This document shows positions 8,627 to 17,282 of a DNA stretch of 46,281 nt, one piece after another. The first letter of the stretch is position 1. The number at the start of each line of letters is the position of its first letter. The stretch covers positions 1 to 46,281 of the forward strand of contig REBR01000214.1 in the NCBI GenBank assembly GCA_007692645.1, read 5' to 3'. Source of the stretch: Halomonadaceae bacterium. Lineage in GTDB: Bacteria > Pseudomonadota > Gammaproteobacteria > Pseudomonadales > Oleiphilaceae. Both the position numbers and the translations under genes were made by a program. The notes under the pieces are model-generated. The model saw nothing but the letters and a program-made list of their open reading frames with translations, had not been told where the DNA came from and made no database searches.

Positions 8627-9049
8627 ATGAAACGTAATGCCAGCGCCCATTGGGCGGGGGATCTCAAAAGCGGGAAAGGCACGGTCTCCACGGAAAGCGG
8701 TGTGTTGGAGATGCAGCAGTATTCCTTCGGCACCCGCTTTGAAAGCGGAAAGGGAACCAACCCAGAGGAATTGATCGGTGCGGCTCATGCGGGTTGTTAT
8801 TCCATGGCCCTGTCCATGATTCTGGGAGAGTCCGGGCTGACCCCAGAGAGTATCGACACCAGGGCCAGTGTCTCACTGGAGCAGGTGGAAGGGGGGTTTG
8901 CCATTACGGCTATTCACCTGACGGTGCAGGCAAAAATTCCAGGGGCCAGTGAAGAGGGGTTTGTGGAGGCGGCAAATGCGGCGAAAGAGGGTTGTCCGGT
9001 GTCCAAGTTGCTGAATGCCAATATTACGTTGGATGCCAAGCTGGTTTAG
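8627..9049 (+). CDS. osmC: OsmC-type organic hydroperoxide reductase
   Basis: At 140 residues the protein has the full OsmC length. The two redox cysteines are C57 (HAGCYSMAL) and C123 (EGCPVSKLL), with R38 (GTRFE) and the E48/E49 pair (NPEEL) expected around the active site. The N-terminal [17 protein letters not shown] matches the OsmC subgroup better than Ohr. The enzyme reduces organic hydroperoxides in the cytoplasm with thiol electrons, usually from lipoylated proteins. AAGGAG lies 9 bases before the ATG. In enterobacteria osmC is induced by osmotic and stationary-phase stress; that control is not visible here. It is transcribed away from the Na/Pi cotransporter and ends 9 bases before a double palindrome. 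Confidence 0.92.
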   Translation: MKRNASAHWAGDLKSGKGTVSTESGVLEMQQYSFGTRFESGKGTNPEELIGAAHAGCYSMALSMILGESGLTPESIDTRASVSLEQVEGGFAITAIHLTVQAKIPGASEEGFVEAANAAKEGCPVSKLLNANITLDAKLV

Positions 9050-9058
9050 GCGTTAACC

Positions 9059-9153
9059 GGGGACAGACCACGTTTTTTAAATGGGGACAGACCACGTTTT
9101 TGGCACTTCAAAAAACGTGGTCTGTCCCCATTTAAAAAACGTGGTCTGTCCCC
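9059..9153. repeat. Double nested palindromic repeat, copy 3
   Basis: Two direct copies of GGGGACAGACCACGTTTT (9059 onward and 9083 onward), joined by TTAAAT, are followed by two inverted copies. The whole 95 bases fold into one long hairpin around GGCACTTC. It lies at a convergent junction, and the last C overlaps the stop codon of the oxidoreductase gene (TAG, read on the minus strand at 9153-9155). It looks like one element inserted within another or tandem-duplicated. Confidence 0.95.
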
Positions 9154-11324
9154 TAGCTCCGAACGGCAACACTCACGGACTTAAACGCGGGCGTCTTACT
9201 GCGCTCATCACGCTCTCGCCCTACCAGCACATTCGCCTCCGGGTAATAGGTCATCAGGTTGCCTCTGGGCAGGTCAAAGGCTTTCACCGCCAGGTGATGC
9301 ATGGCACCGGTTGCGGATTGCAGGCTGACCCGTTGTCCTTCCTGCAGTGACATTGCGGCCATATCGGCAGCGTTCATCAGTACGGTTGTGCGCTCTGCAA
9401 CGCTGCGGTAACTGTCGGTTTCTTCGTAGATGATGGAATTGAACTGTCCTTCAGAGCGGACGCTCATGAGTTTGAACGGGTAATCCCTGTTGGCAGTGTC
9501 ACTCACCGACGGGTGAGTGATGAATCTTGCCCGGCCGCTGTCGGTGCGAAACTCCGGGGTGTGCAACAGGCGGTTACGCACATGGAATTCCTGCCTGGCC
9601 ACATCAATGTCATCCAGGGCTTCCATGCCGGGTATGCAGGCGGCGATGGCTTTGCGGATGGTGCTGTGGCTGGCGAAGCGGGCAAAATCAAAAACGCTGG
9701 TATCGATCAGCCTGCTGGCCAGTGTGGCAATGATGGCGGACTCGGGTTTGACGTTATCGAGCCGGCGGATGCCGCCATCGCTAAGGCGCACGTAATTGAA
9801 CATGGACTCCTGGGTAGTGGACTCCAACTCTTCATCACGGGCGGTGACCGGCAGTATCAGGGATTCGCTGTGGTCGTTGCCCTGCAGGTGCCCCTGGTTC
9901 AGGGTGGTGGTCAGGAACAGTTTGAAACCGATGCGGTCCAGTGCCTGGTTGGCCCATTGGCTGTCGGGGGTGGCGTTGTAGAGGTTGCCGCCCATGATCA
10001 GGGCGTTGTGGATGCCACCCTGGTGGGCGGTTTCCAGGCAGGCCAGGGTGTCCATGCCCCGGGTCAGGGGCAGGGTGATATTCAGGTGCTTCTCCAGGGT
10101 GGCGATCACCTCTGTGGCCAGCACTGGTTTGACGCCGATGGTACCCACCCCCTGAACGTTGCTGTGTCCACGCAGTGGTAACAGGCCGGCGGCTTTTTTC
10201 CCCACCATGCCCCGCAGCAATGCCAGGTTGGCGATGTACTCCACGTTGTTGCTGCCAGTCAGGTGATGGGTAATGCCCATGCCCCAGGCAAACACCACAT
10301 TCCGGGCCTTACCGTAAATCCGGCTGACGGTTTCTATGTCAGCCCGCCTGAGCTGGGTGTGGGTTTCAATATCGGCCCAGGAAGTCTGCTCAAGGTCCTT
10401 CCGGAAAGCGTCGAAGTCCTCGGTGTGCTGATGGATGAAATCCAGGTTCTCGGCGCCGGATTCCAGCACCCCTTTGGCAATGCCCTTTAACACCCAGAGA
10501 TCGCTGGCGATGTTGGGCTGCAGATAATAGGAGGCGATTTCCGTGCCGCCACTGAGCATGGATGTGGGGCTTTTCGGTACGGCAAACTTGACCAGGCCCG
10601 GCTCCCGGGCCGGATTAATCACAATCACATGGCCACCACGGTCCCGGATGCCCTTGAGCTGGTGCACCAGCCGGGGATGGTTGGAGGCGGGGTTAGCCCC
10701 GATCAGAAACAGCAGATCACAGTGGGCCAGATCCTCAAGCTCTACTGTTGCAGTGCCAGTGCCGATGGTGGATTTCAGGCCGACGCTGGTGGCCTGGTGG
10801 CAGTAGTAGGAACAGTTGTTGACGTTATTGGTGCCGTAGAGCCGGGCGAACAGCTGCAGTAGAAACCCGGCTTCGTTGGAGGAGCGTCCTGAGCTGTAAA
10901 AGAAGCTTCTCTCAGGGGGTGAAGCGGCAAAGCGCTCAGCAGCCAGATCATAGGCGGCGTCCCAGGACAGGGGCTGGAACCGGTCGCTGTCCTTTGCTTT
11001 ATAAAGCGGGACGTTCAGCCTGCCGAGATGCTCCAGTTCCCGGGGCCTGAGTTGCTTGAGCTCAGTGATGGGGTGATGGAAGATTTCCCGGGGAATGGGC
11101 GGCTGGATGTCCGTGGACTGGGCCTGGATGCTCTTGTTGCACACCGACGGGTACTCGCCCTTTTCATTGGTCATGCCACCCAGCTGTCCACCCATGCCAA
11201 GCCCACAGGCCTTACAGGCGTTGCGGGCCTTGAGAGCTTTGGCGGAGTTCAGCAGGCCGATGCGCCGCACGGTGGACAGGGTGTAGAGGACCTTCTTACC
11301 GCCACCACCAATAACGTCGGACAT
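9153..11324 (-). CDS. YdeP/FdhF-type molybdopterin oxidoreductase, alpha-subunit-like (TIGR01701 type)
   Basis: This is a 723-residue cytoplasmic protein without a Tat signal. The N-terminus keeps Cys residues C37, C40 and C62 in ACKACGLGMGGQLGGM...VCNKS, the pattern of the YdeP-like subgroup. The molybdopterin domain follows (about 95-560; LFLIGANPASNHPRL and INPAREPG). A C-terminal molydop-binding domain lies at about 600-715 (MNAADMAAMSLQEGQRV). Members are related to formate dehydrogenase H, but the substrate is not settled; in E. coli ydeP is linked to acid resistance. No FdhD, small subunit or quinone partner is adjacent, so it may act alone. AAGGTGA precedes the ATG by 7 bases. The promoter must lie in or beyond the repeat at 11349-11438. 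Confidence 0.85.
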   Translation of the reverse strand: MSDVIGGGGKKVLYTLSTVRRIGLLNSAKALKARNACKACGLGMGGQLGGMTNEKGEYPSVCNKSIQAQSTDIQPPIPREIFHHPITELKQLRPRELEHLGRLNVPLYKAKDSDRFQPLSWDAAYDLAAERFAASPPERSFFYSSGRSSNEAGFLLQLFARLYGTNNVNNCSYYCHQATSVGLKSTIGTGTATVELEDLAHCDLLFLIGANPASNHPRLVHQLKGIRDRGGHVIVINPAREPGLVKFAVPKSPTSMLSGGTEIASYYLQPNIASDLWVLKGIAKGVLESGAENLDFIHQHTEDFDAFRKDLEQTSWADIETHTQLRRADIETVSRIYGKARNVVFAWGMGITHHLTGSNNVEYIANLALLRGMVGKKAAGLLPLRGHSNVQGVGTIGVKPVLATEVIATLEKHLNITLPLTRGMDTLACLETAHQGGIHNALIMGGNLYNATPDSQWANQALDRIGFKLFLTTTLNQGHLQGNDHSESLILPVTARDEELESTTQESMFNYVRLSDGGIRRLDNVKPESAIIATLASRLIDTSVFDFARFASHSTIRKAIAACIPGMEALDDIDVARQEFHVRNRLLHTPEFRTDSGRARFITHPSVSDTANRDYPFKLMSVRSEGQFNSIIYEETDSYRSVAERTTVLMNAADMAAMSLQEGQRVSLQSATGAMHHLAVKAFDLPRGNLMTYYPEANVLVGRERDERSKTPAFKSVSVAVRS

Positions 11325-11348
11325 ACCGGTTCACCTTGTTGAAATGGA

Positions 11349-11438
11349 GACAGGCTTAAATGGGGACAGGCATAAATGGGGACAGACCACGTTTTTAGCA
11401 CTTCAAAAAACGTGGTCTGTCCCCATTTAAGCCTGTCT
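11349..11438. repeat. Palindromic repeat copy 4, within a 360-base divergent intergenic region
   Basis: The inner hairpin is GGGGACAGACCACGTTTTT (from 11378) with AAAAAACGTGGTCTGTCCCC (to 11424). Outside it is a second pair of arms, GACAGGCTTAAATGGGGACAG (from 11349) and its inverse ending at 11438, plus an extra partial unit in the left arm (GGGGACAGGCATAAAT). Unlike the other copies it lies upstream of genes: 25 bases before the oxidoreductase start and 246 bases before the subtilase start. The rest of 11325-11684 shows no gene; AGAGGT at about 11671 is the subtilase ribosome-binding site. Confidence 0.93.
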
Positions 11439-11684
11439 ACACCTGAAATTCTAATTATTCGTTTCGTGAACCATTAAAGATGTGAACTGTGACGCCCGCA
11501 CCGCCCCCCTAAGAACCTTCTGGTTACCATGAAATGCAGAGCGCCCAGCTTTCAGTGCTGATGCTCCCGTGGTTCCTGGCGGGTCTGTGGGCCGGGATAA
11601 AAAAAGAGACTCTGCAGCTGCCAGCTTGCTTACCGATGATTTTGGTGTGCTTCAGGGGTCCTGATAATAATAAGAGGTCATATT

Positions 11685-13559
11685 ATGCGCTGGGGTTATG
11701 CAGTTCGGGTTTTCGGCGTGATGTTGCTGATGGCAGCTTCATTGTTATTTCAGGCCACCGTGGCCGGTGAACCATTACCGGAGGCTGAGTCCGGCAGGCT
11801 CTCAGGGGCCAGGGAGCTGGTTGGGCTGAATGGTCTGTTTCCCGGGGAATTTATTCGGGACCAGTACATTATCACTCTGGATCCGGACATTACCCGGCGC
11901 TTCGGAGTTCCCATTTTGGATGATGCTATCGGCATTGTGCTGGCCGGCATCGGGGCCCGGGATGTGTTGCACACTTACCGCCATGCGTTGACTGGCATGT
12001 CACTGCGACTGACGCCGCTGCAGGCCTCTCTGCTTGAGCGCTTTCCCGGGGTACTGGGAGTCGAGCAGGACCAGGTGATCCAGATTGCGGCACCCGGTAA
12101 TGCCACCTGGGGCCTGGATCGTCTGGATCAGCGGGCTTTGCCGTTGGATGGTGTTTATGGGCCGCCGGATCAGGGTGGTGCCGGAGTCCATGTGTATATT
12201 CTGGATACCGGGCTGCGGAATACTCATGGGGAGTTTACCGGGCGGGTGCTGCCTGGGCGTAATTTCTCCCGTAACAGCAGCATCTTCTACTTCTGGGATA
12301 ATGCCATAGACCCGGCCAATACCAGCGACTGCAATGGCCATGGCACCCATGTGGCCGGCACGGCGGTAGGGCAGGTTTACGGCGTAGCGCGGTCTGCCCG
12401 GGTAGTGCCGGTGCGGGTGATGAATTGCAGTGGTACGGGCAGTCTTTCGGCAGTGATTGCCGGCCTGGACTGGGTAACTGAGCATCACCGTAAACCGGCT
12501 GTGGCGAACCTCTCTCTGGGTGGGGGCGGCAGTCAGGCCATGGACGACGCGGTACGTAATGCAGTGGCCCGGGGCGTCACCGTGGTGGCTGCTGCCGGTA
12601 ACAGCAATCAGGATGCCTGTGGCGGTTCCCCCAGCCGGGTGCCTGAGGTGATCAGCGTCGGTGCCAGCACCAGGACAGATGCCCGGGCCGGGTTCTCCAA
12701 CTTCGGTCGTTGCGTGGATATTTTTGCCCCGGGAGAAGAGATTACCGCCGCCTGGCATCAGGGCAATCAGGAGTTGCGCACCATTAGCGGTACTTCCATG
12801 GCCGCACCCCACGTGGCCGGCGTAGCAGCACTTTATCTGGGCAGAGAGTCCAGCGCCACACCGGCAGAGGTGCTGGGCGCCCTGCGCTCAGAGGCTACCA
12901 CCGGAGCCCTCAGGGGCATTGGCTCGGGTTCCCCTAATCTGCTGGCTTATGTGGCTCCCGGTGCGGGCAGTGAGCCGGGTTCCGGCGACCGGGTGCCAGT
13001 GGCGGCTTTCACGTTTAATTGCGAGGACACCCGCTGTGTGTTCGATGGCAGCGGCAGCACGGATGATGTGGCTGTGGCTTCCTGGGACTGGCAATTTGGC
13101 GATGGTCAGCGTGCTAACGGCGAAGTGGTCAGCCACAATTATGATCAGGCCGGTGAGTACCGGGTGACTCTGACGGTGTCAGACACCAGTAACCAGACCG
13201 CCCGGCGCAGTCATGATGTGGTGATCGAAGACAGTAGCGCGCCGGTTTGCCCGGACTGTAGTCGCTACACTGGCGAGCTACGCAGTGGCCAGGAAACCAC
13301 CATTCAAATCCGCGATTTTCTCCGCAGCAGCGGCACTATCATTGGTTACCTCACTGGCCCCCCGGGCACCGATTTTGATCTGTATCTGGAGCAGCGCCGG
13401 TGCGTGTGGGGGATTTTCTGTAGCTGGGCAACCCAGGCCACTGGGGTTGGTACTGCCAGTGAGAAAGGGTTGGAGGCCAGGGTGGGCAGTGGAAATTATC
13501 GTTGGCGGGTGCGGGCGAGCCAGGGGGGCGGGGGGTTTGAGTTGTTAAGTAATCCTTAA
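11685..13559 (+). CDS. Secreted subtilisin-like serine protease (S8) with PKD and pre-peptidase-like C-terminal domains
   Basis: This is a 624-residue exported protease. A signal peptide (1 to about 28, hydrophobic VMLLMAASLLFQATVA) is followed by an inhibitor_I9-like propeptide (about 55-130; RDQYIITLDPDI...GVEQDQ). The catalytic domain (about 140-425) has triad D174 (YILDTG), H219 (GHGTHVAGT) and S371 (GTSMAAPHVAG). A PKD domain follows (about 435-525; FDGSGSTDDV and DWQFGDG). The last 90 residues contain a DFDLYLE segment, typical of a pre-peptidase C-terminal (PPC) domain usually removed on maturation. The role is extracellular proteolysis, probably nutritional. The ATG is chosen from AGAGGT about 7 bases upstream. 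It is a single gene convergent with the haemoglobin operon, whose last stop is only 12 bases away. Confidence 0.93.
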   Translation: MRWGYAVRVFGVMLLMAASLLFQATVAGEPLPEAESGRLSGARELVGLNGLFPGEFIRDQYIITLDPDITRRFGVPILDDAIGIVLAGIGARDVLHTYRHALTGMSLRLTPLQASLLERFPGVLGVEQDQVIQIAAPGNATWGLDRLDQRALPLDGVYGPPDQGGAGVHVYILDTGLRNTHGEFTGRVLPGRNFSRNSSIFYFWDNAIDPANTSDCNGHGTHVAGTAVGQVYGVARSARVVPVRVMNCSGTGSLSAVIAGLDWVTEHHRKPAVANLSLGGGGSQAMDDAVRNAVARGVTVVAAAGNSNQDACGGSPSRVPEVISVGASTRTDARAGFSNFGRCVDIFAPGEEITAAWHQGNQELRTISGTSMAAPHVAGVAALYLGRESSATPAEVLGALRSEATTGALRGIGSGSPNLLAYVAPGAGSEPGSGDRVPVAAFTFNCEDTRCVFDGSGSTDDVAVASWDWQFGDGQRANGEVVSHNYDQAGEYRVTLTVSDTSNQTARRSHDVVIEDSSAPVCPDCSRYTGELRSGQETTIQIRDFLRSSGTIIGYLTGPPGTDFDLYLEQRRCVWGIFCSWATQATGVGTASEKGLEARVGSGNYRWRVRASQGGGGFELLSNP

Positions 13560-13571
13560 TCAGAAAAGGGA

Positions 13572-14015
13572 TTAGTCCCCACTGGTATTGACGATATCCC
13601 CGTGCATGGGGGCCAGAAGGGCGAGCAGGCGATTTTGGGCGCTGGTGGAGACGGCGTTGGCCTCCATGGCCAGGATGAGCTGTTCGTTCAGGGCGTTGAA
13701 CTGGGTGTTTGTCACCCCCATTTTTGCGTGGGATTCGGTCATGTCCATACCGCTGTAGGTGCAGGGGCCACCGCTGAGGTCACAGATCTGGTCTGAAAGT
13801 TGGCGATGGAAGTGTGCCACGTCAATGCCCCGAAACTGAAAGGCGATACGGGGGTCATCTGCGATCCGGTACAGGAGATCTTCCACAATGGTTTCTATCC
13901 CCTGACGTTCTCCAAGATCCTGATACAGAGCATCGTCCTGCTGTTGCGAGGTTACCTGACAGCCCCCGGTGAGAAAGAGGGTAGCGGTGAGTACGAGTGC
14001 TGTTGAGAAGCGCAT
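13572..14015 (-). CDS. Group I truncated haemoglobin with lipoprotein signal
   Basis: The protein is 147 residues: an N-terminal signal with a lipobox-like LTGGC (C19) followed by a globin of about 115 residues. The globin begins YQDLGERQGIETIV. F59/F61 (AFQFRGID) are at the CD corner, and the proximal histidine is H96 in ESHAKMGVT...F, the TrHbN hallmark. Group I truncated globins bind O2 or NO and detoxify NO. Anchoring in the periplasm would be unusual, since most are cytoplasmic. It is the last gene of a four-gene minus-strand set with short gaps (15 bases to the DUF3034 gene). GGAG lies 8 bases before the ATG. The lipobox is not ideal (T at -3), so simple secretion is an alternative. Confidence 0.87.
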   Translation of the reverse strand: MRFSTALVLTATLFLTGGCQVTSQQQDDALYQDLGERQGIETIVEDLLYRIADDPRIAFQFRGIDVAHFHRQLSDQICDLSGGPCTYSGMDMTESHAKMGVTNTQFNALNEQLILAMEANAVSTSAQNRLLALLAPMHGDIVNTSGD

Positions 14016-14030
14016 GATAATACTCCGGGG

Positions 14031-14912
14031 TCAGAATGAACCTTCAATGGAAAGATAGGGGCCCCGTTGGTCCTCAAGCCCCACAATGTCCCCCAGTTCG
14101 ACCCAGGCGGCGGTGACGGACAAGTGGCGGTCGGGTAACCAGGCCAGGTAGAGGCTCCACCAGTCGTCTTCAGGGACAGCACTCAGGTTATCGGGTTTCT
14201 GGCGGTACTCCGCTCCCATCAGCCAGCGCCGGTTGGCAAAGATGCCGATGCTGCTTTCGATCTGGGCTTCGTGGCTGTTGTTCCTGTCGCCGCCGAAGCC
14301 GAGCAGGCCGCCCTGGTTGGCACGGGTGCTGCGGAGGGTGGTGTTTACCAGGACGTTGCGGTGGAAGAAGGCCCCAAAGAAGAGCTTGCTACCGGCAAGA
14401 TACAGGTCGCTACCGTTGTCGCTTCGGGCGCCAACGGCCCCGGGGATAGCGCTGTTGCGGTTTCGTTTGTGCTGTATACCCAGGGACCACTGGCCTAAGG
14501 GGCTGTAAAGTACATCCCCATGAAGGCGGACTTTGGCGCCAAAGATATCCTGTTTGGCCGCATCCTGTTCAAGGGCTGGCCCAAGGGTGTCGAGGCTCAG
14601 GTTCTGTCGTGCCAGGCTGAATTCGAAACGGTTGCGCCAGTTTACGGCGGCGCTGGTCACCGTAAGGCTGTAGTCATCAAATTCGCCACGGGACAGGGCA
14701 ACGGTGCCGCCCCATTCCTCATCGCTGGCGTACCCGGCCAGTAATGCCCAGGGTACAAGGCCGCCCCCGGCGCTTCCTTCAATGGAGGTGACGCCGCCGG
14801 TACCCCAGAGGCGGCTACCGGGGTCAGCGTAAAGCCCCTGGCTGAAAAGGCAGATGAGTATCAGGATGCCAGATCCCAAGAGCGGGTGATTTTTGTTCAT
14901 TTTCAGGTTCAT
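14031..14912 (-). CDS. DUF3034 family outer-membrane-like protein
   Basis: The protein is 293 residues with a signal peptide (about 1-29; LILICLFSQGLYA). The mature N-terminus, GSRLWGTGGVTSIEGSAGGGLVPWALLAGY, is the well-conserved start of DUF3034 (PF11231). The rest is alternating polar/non-polar strands ending in SIEGSF with a terminal Phe, as in outer-membrane barrels. The function is unknown. In related bacteria the family is often found beside a 'methylamine utilization' cupredoxin-like protein and an EAL protein, as here. Two starts are possible (14912 and 14900); the first is kept, though AGGG directly abuts it and would suit the second better. Confidence 0.85.
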   Translation of the reverse strand: MNLKMNKNHPLLGSGILILICLFSQGLYADPGSRLWGTGGVTSIEGSAGGGLVPWALLAGYASDEEWGGTVALSRGEFDDYSLTVTSAAVNWRNRFEFSLARQNLSLDTLGPALEQDAAKQDIFGAKVRLHGDVLYSPLGQWSLGIQHKRNRNSAIPGAVGARSDNGSDLYLAGSKLFFGAFFHRNVLVNTTLRSTRANQGGLLGFGGDRNNSHEAQIESSIGIFANRRWLMGAEYRQKPDNLSAVPEDDWWSLYLAWLPDRHLSVTAAWVELGDIVGLEDQRGPYLSIEGSF

Positions 14913-14960
14913 CCCTGTGTGAAGCTAGTGTCCCCAGGGGAGCCGGGGCTCCGTTACGGG

Positions 14961-17279
14961 TTAAGCAAGCCTGGCAAATTCATCGGCCCAGGGCATCAGC
15001 TGATCACCGGGCATTGGCCGCGCCATAAAAAAGCCCTGTGCCTTTTCACACCCCCAGCTTTGTAACATTCTCAGGCTTGGTTCGTTTTCGATACCCTCTG
15101 CCACCACACTCAGGCCCAGGCTATGGGCCAGTTCAATAGTGGATTTGACGATCAGCTGGTCCTGGCTCTGGGTGTTCAGCTTCAACACAAAGGATTTATC
15201 AATCTTGAGCTCGGTGACCGGTAATTGGCGTAACTGAGCCAGTGATGAATAGCCGGTGCCGAAGTCATCCACGGACAGATTGACCCCGATTTTTCGTAAT
15301 CGGTGAAGGGTGTTGAGCGCGGTGCCGGCATCCTGCATAAGGGCGCTTTCTGTTATCTCAAACGTTAGCCGGTCCATGCGGTCATGCCAGTCACTGAACA
15401 GTGACTCAATGGTGTCAGGCAGGTGGCTGTCGCCAAGGTCCAGGGCTGAGAGGTTAATTGCGACGCCAATGTGGGGTAAGTCCCGGTGCCATGCGGCGCT
15501 GTCCCGGGCGATCTGACCCATAATGAAGTGGGTCAGTTCCTGGGTCTGGCCGGAGCGCTCTGCCAGGGTAATAAACTCTTCAGGATTGATAAAACCAAGC
15601 TCCGGATGGCGCCACCGAACCAACGCTTCCACTTGTACAAACGCCATATTCTTGAGTTCGATCTTGGGTTGATAGTTCATGTACAGATCGCCCTGCTCAA
15701 TGGCTAGCTCTAAGTCCCGGATCAGGCGCAGTTCCCGCAGGTGCAGCTCATCACCGCCGGATTCGTAGACTGCGAATCGCTGGCCATTGTGCTCGGCGTT
15801 TTTCAGTGTCAGGTTTATTCGCCGCCGGACTTCATCCAGGGATTGCGCATCCTGGGGCAGTGTCAGAGCGGCAATGATAAGCTGGGGTTTGATCGGGCTC
15901 TCGTTGACCAGCATGCTGGACTCACAGTGGCTGCGCAGGGTGGTGATCAACTGTTGCAGTGGGTTTTCCTCCATTGCGGGAAGCAACGCAATGAACTCTT
16001 TGCCACCGGTGCGGGCGATGGTCCCTGAGGGGGGTAGCAGGCCCTTAAGACGCAATGCCGTGGCAATAATGAGCTGATCACCGATGTGAAAACCAAGGGT
16101 TTCGTTAATGGCATGAAAATCGCCAATGGAAAATCCCAGTAGTATCTGTTCTCGCTGTTGCTCGAAGGCGCTCTGAAGTTGCCTTTCAATAAATTTGCGG
16201 TTGGGTAAACCGGTGAGGTCGTCATGATAGGCGCTGTGGGTGATCCGGTTTTCCCGGTTGATGATGCGCAGGCGCATGTTGATCAGAGCGCGGCGTAACA
16301 GACTGATTTCCCCACCCCCACGATTGGGGGGCGGAGTGACGTCCCGCTGGTCGCCGATGTTCACAGCAAAGTCCGCCAGTTCCAGCACGGGCCGTACCAG
16401 TGCCCTGGCTGTCAGCAGCACCAACAGAGCGGCCACAGTAAGGGCAATCAATACCAGAATCAGTGTCTCCAGTGCCAGCCTGTAATAGCTCCCCATGGCA
16501 TCGGCTCGGTCGGTCAGCACCAACAGGTTGATGGGCAACTCGGGTGGGCCACCCAGAACAATGCTGCGAGTGAAGTAACGGCTGCCATTGAAGAGATCCT
16601 TGCTACTGTTTGCCTCCCCCCCCATCGCCACTTCCAGAAGACTTTCATCCAGGCTGCCGGCCAGCAGGCGTTCTCCTGGGTGACTGCCCCGGGTGAACAG
16701 AATGTCGGTCTGGGTCAGTTTGCTGATGAAACCGGCAAAACCGTCATTGAGTTGAAAGCCGGCCACCAGCCAGCCCCGTATACCCGGGCCGCGCACCGGC
16801 ACTATCAGTATCTGATAGGCTTCTTCTTGCCAGGTGTGCATCTGTGAGGCCGCACCGAGACGATGTGCCTCATCCAGGAGTTGCTGGAAGGGTAAAGGGG
16901 TGTTGTTATCCAGACCCTGAAGGTTAGCAATCAGCTGCCCTTCAGCATCCGTCAGCATGGCCAGATCGGCGCCAGCACGGGCAGCGTGATTTTCCAGGGC
17001 ACTGGTTATGGTGGCCAGATCACGGCTGGCCATGGCGGATTTGAAGCCGAAATCCTGCACCACCACCTCGAGGCTGGATGTGACCAGCTGGGTGCGACTC
17101 TCGATGGTCTGCCGGGCTACGTTTTCCGCCACTTCAAGCTGGCGGTCTGCACGGGCTTTTTCCTCTTCAAAAAGGTTCAGCATCATCAGCCCTGCAATGC
17201 TGACGCTGGTGACGATTACCAGGGTCAGCATGGCCAGCATAAGGCGTCCGCGAAACCCGAGCGCTTTGCATTTACCCAT
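14961..17279 (-). CDS. Membrane c-di-GMP phosphodiesterase: sensor - HAMP - degenerate GGDEF (GGKEF) - EAL
   Basis: The protein is 772 residues. A transmembrane helix (about 13-35) leads into a periplasmic sensor (about 36-265) of Cache/CHASE type. A second helix (about 268-292) and a HAMP-like linker (about 293-345) follow. The GGDEF domain (about 350-505) has GGKEF at 425-429, so the catalytic Asp is Lys and cyclase activity is unlikely. The EAL domain (about 515-765) keeps EAL 551-553, NL around 609-610, E641 and DDFGTGYSSL 671-680, as expected of active phosphodiesterases. It should lower c-di-GMP in response to a periplasmic signal. AGGA lies 7 bases upstream, next to the stop of the cupredoxin gene (3-base gap), showing an operon. 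The neighbouring cupredoxin-like protein could supply or modulate the signal (inference). Confidence 0.93.
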   Translation of the reverse strand: MGKCKALGFRGRLMLAMLTLVIVTSVSIAGLMMLNLFEEEKARADRQLEVAENVARQTIESRTQLVTSSLEVVVQDFGFKSAMASRDLATITSALENHAARAGADLAMLTDAEGQLIANLQGLDNNTPLPFQQLLDEAHRLGAASQMHTWQEEAYQILIVPVRGPGIRGWLVAGFQLNDGFAGFISKLTQTDILFTRGSHPGERLLAGSLDESLLEVAMGGEANSSKDLFNGSRYFTRSIVLGGPPELPINLLVLTDRADAMGSYYRLALETLILVLIALTVAALLVLLTARALVRPVLELADFAVNIGDQRDVTPPPNRGGGEISLLRRALINMRLRIINRENRITHSAYHDDLTGLPNRKFIERQLQSAFEQQREQILLGFSIGDFHAINETLGFHIGDQLIIATALRLKGLLPPSGTIARTGGKEFIALLPAMEENPLQQLITTLRSHCESSMLVNESPIKPQLIIAALTLPQDAQSLDEVRRRINLTLKNAEHNGQRFAVYESGGDELHLRELRLIRDLELAIEQGDLYMNYQPKIELKNMAFVQVEALVRWRHPELGFINPEEFITLAERSGQTQELTHFIMGQIARDSAAWHRDLPHIGVAINLSALDLGDSHLPDTIESLFSDWHDRMDRLTFEITESALMQDAGTALNTLHRLRKIGVNLSVDDFGTGYSSLAQLRQLPVTELKIDKSFVLKLNTQSQDQLIVKSTIELAHSLGLSVVAEGIENEPSLRMLQSWGCEKAQGFFMARPMPGDQLMPWADEFARLA

Positions 17280-17282
17280 TGG

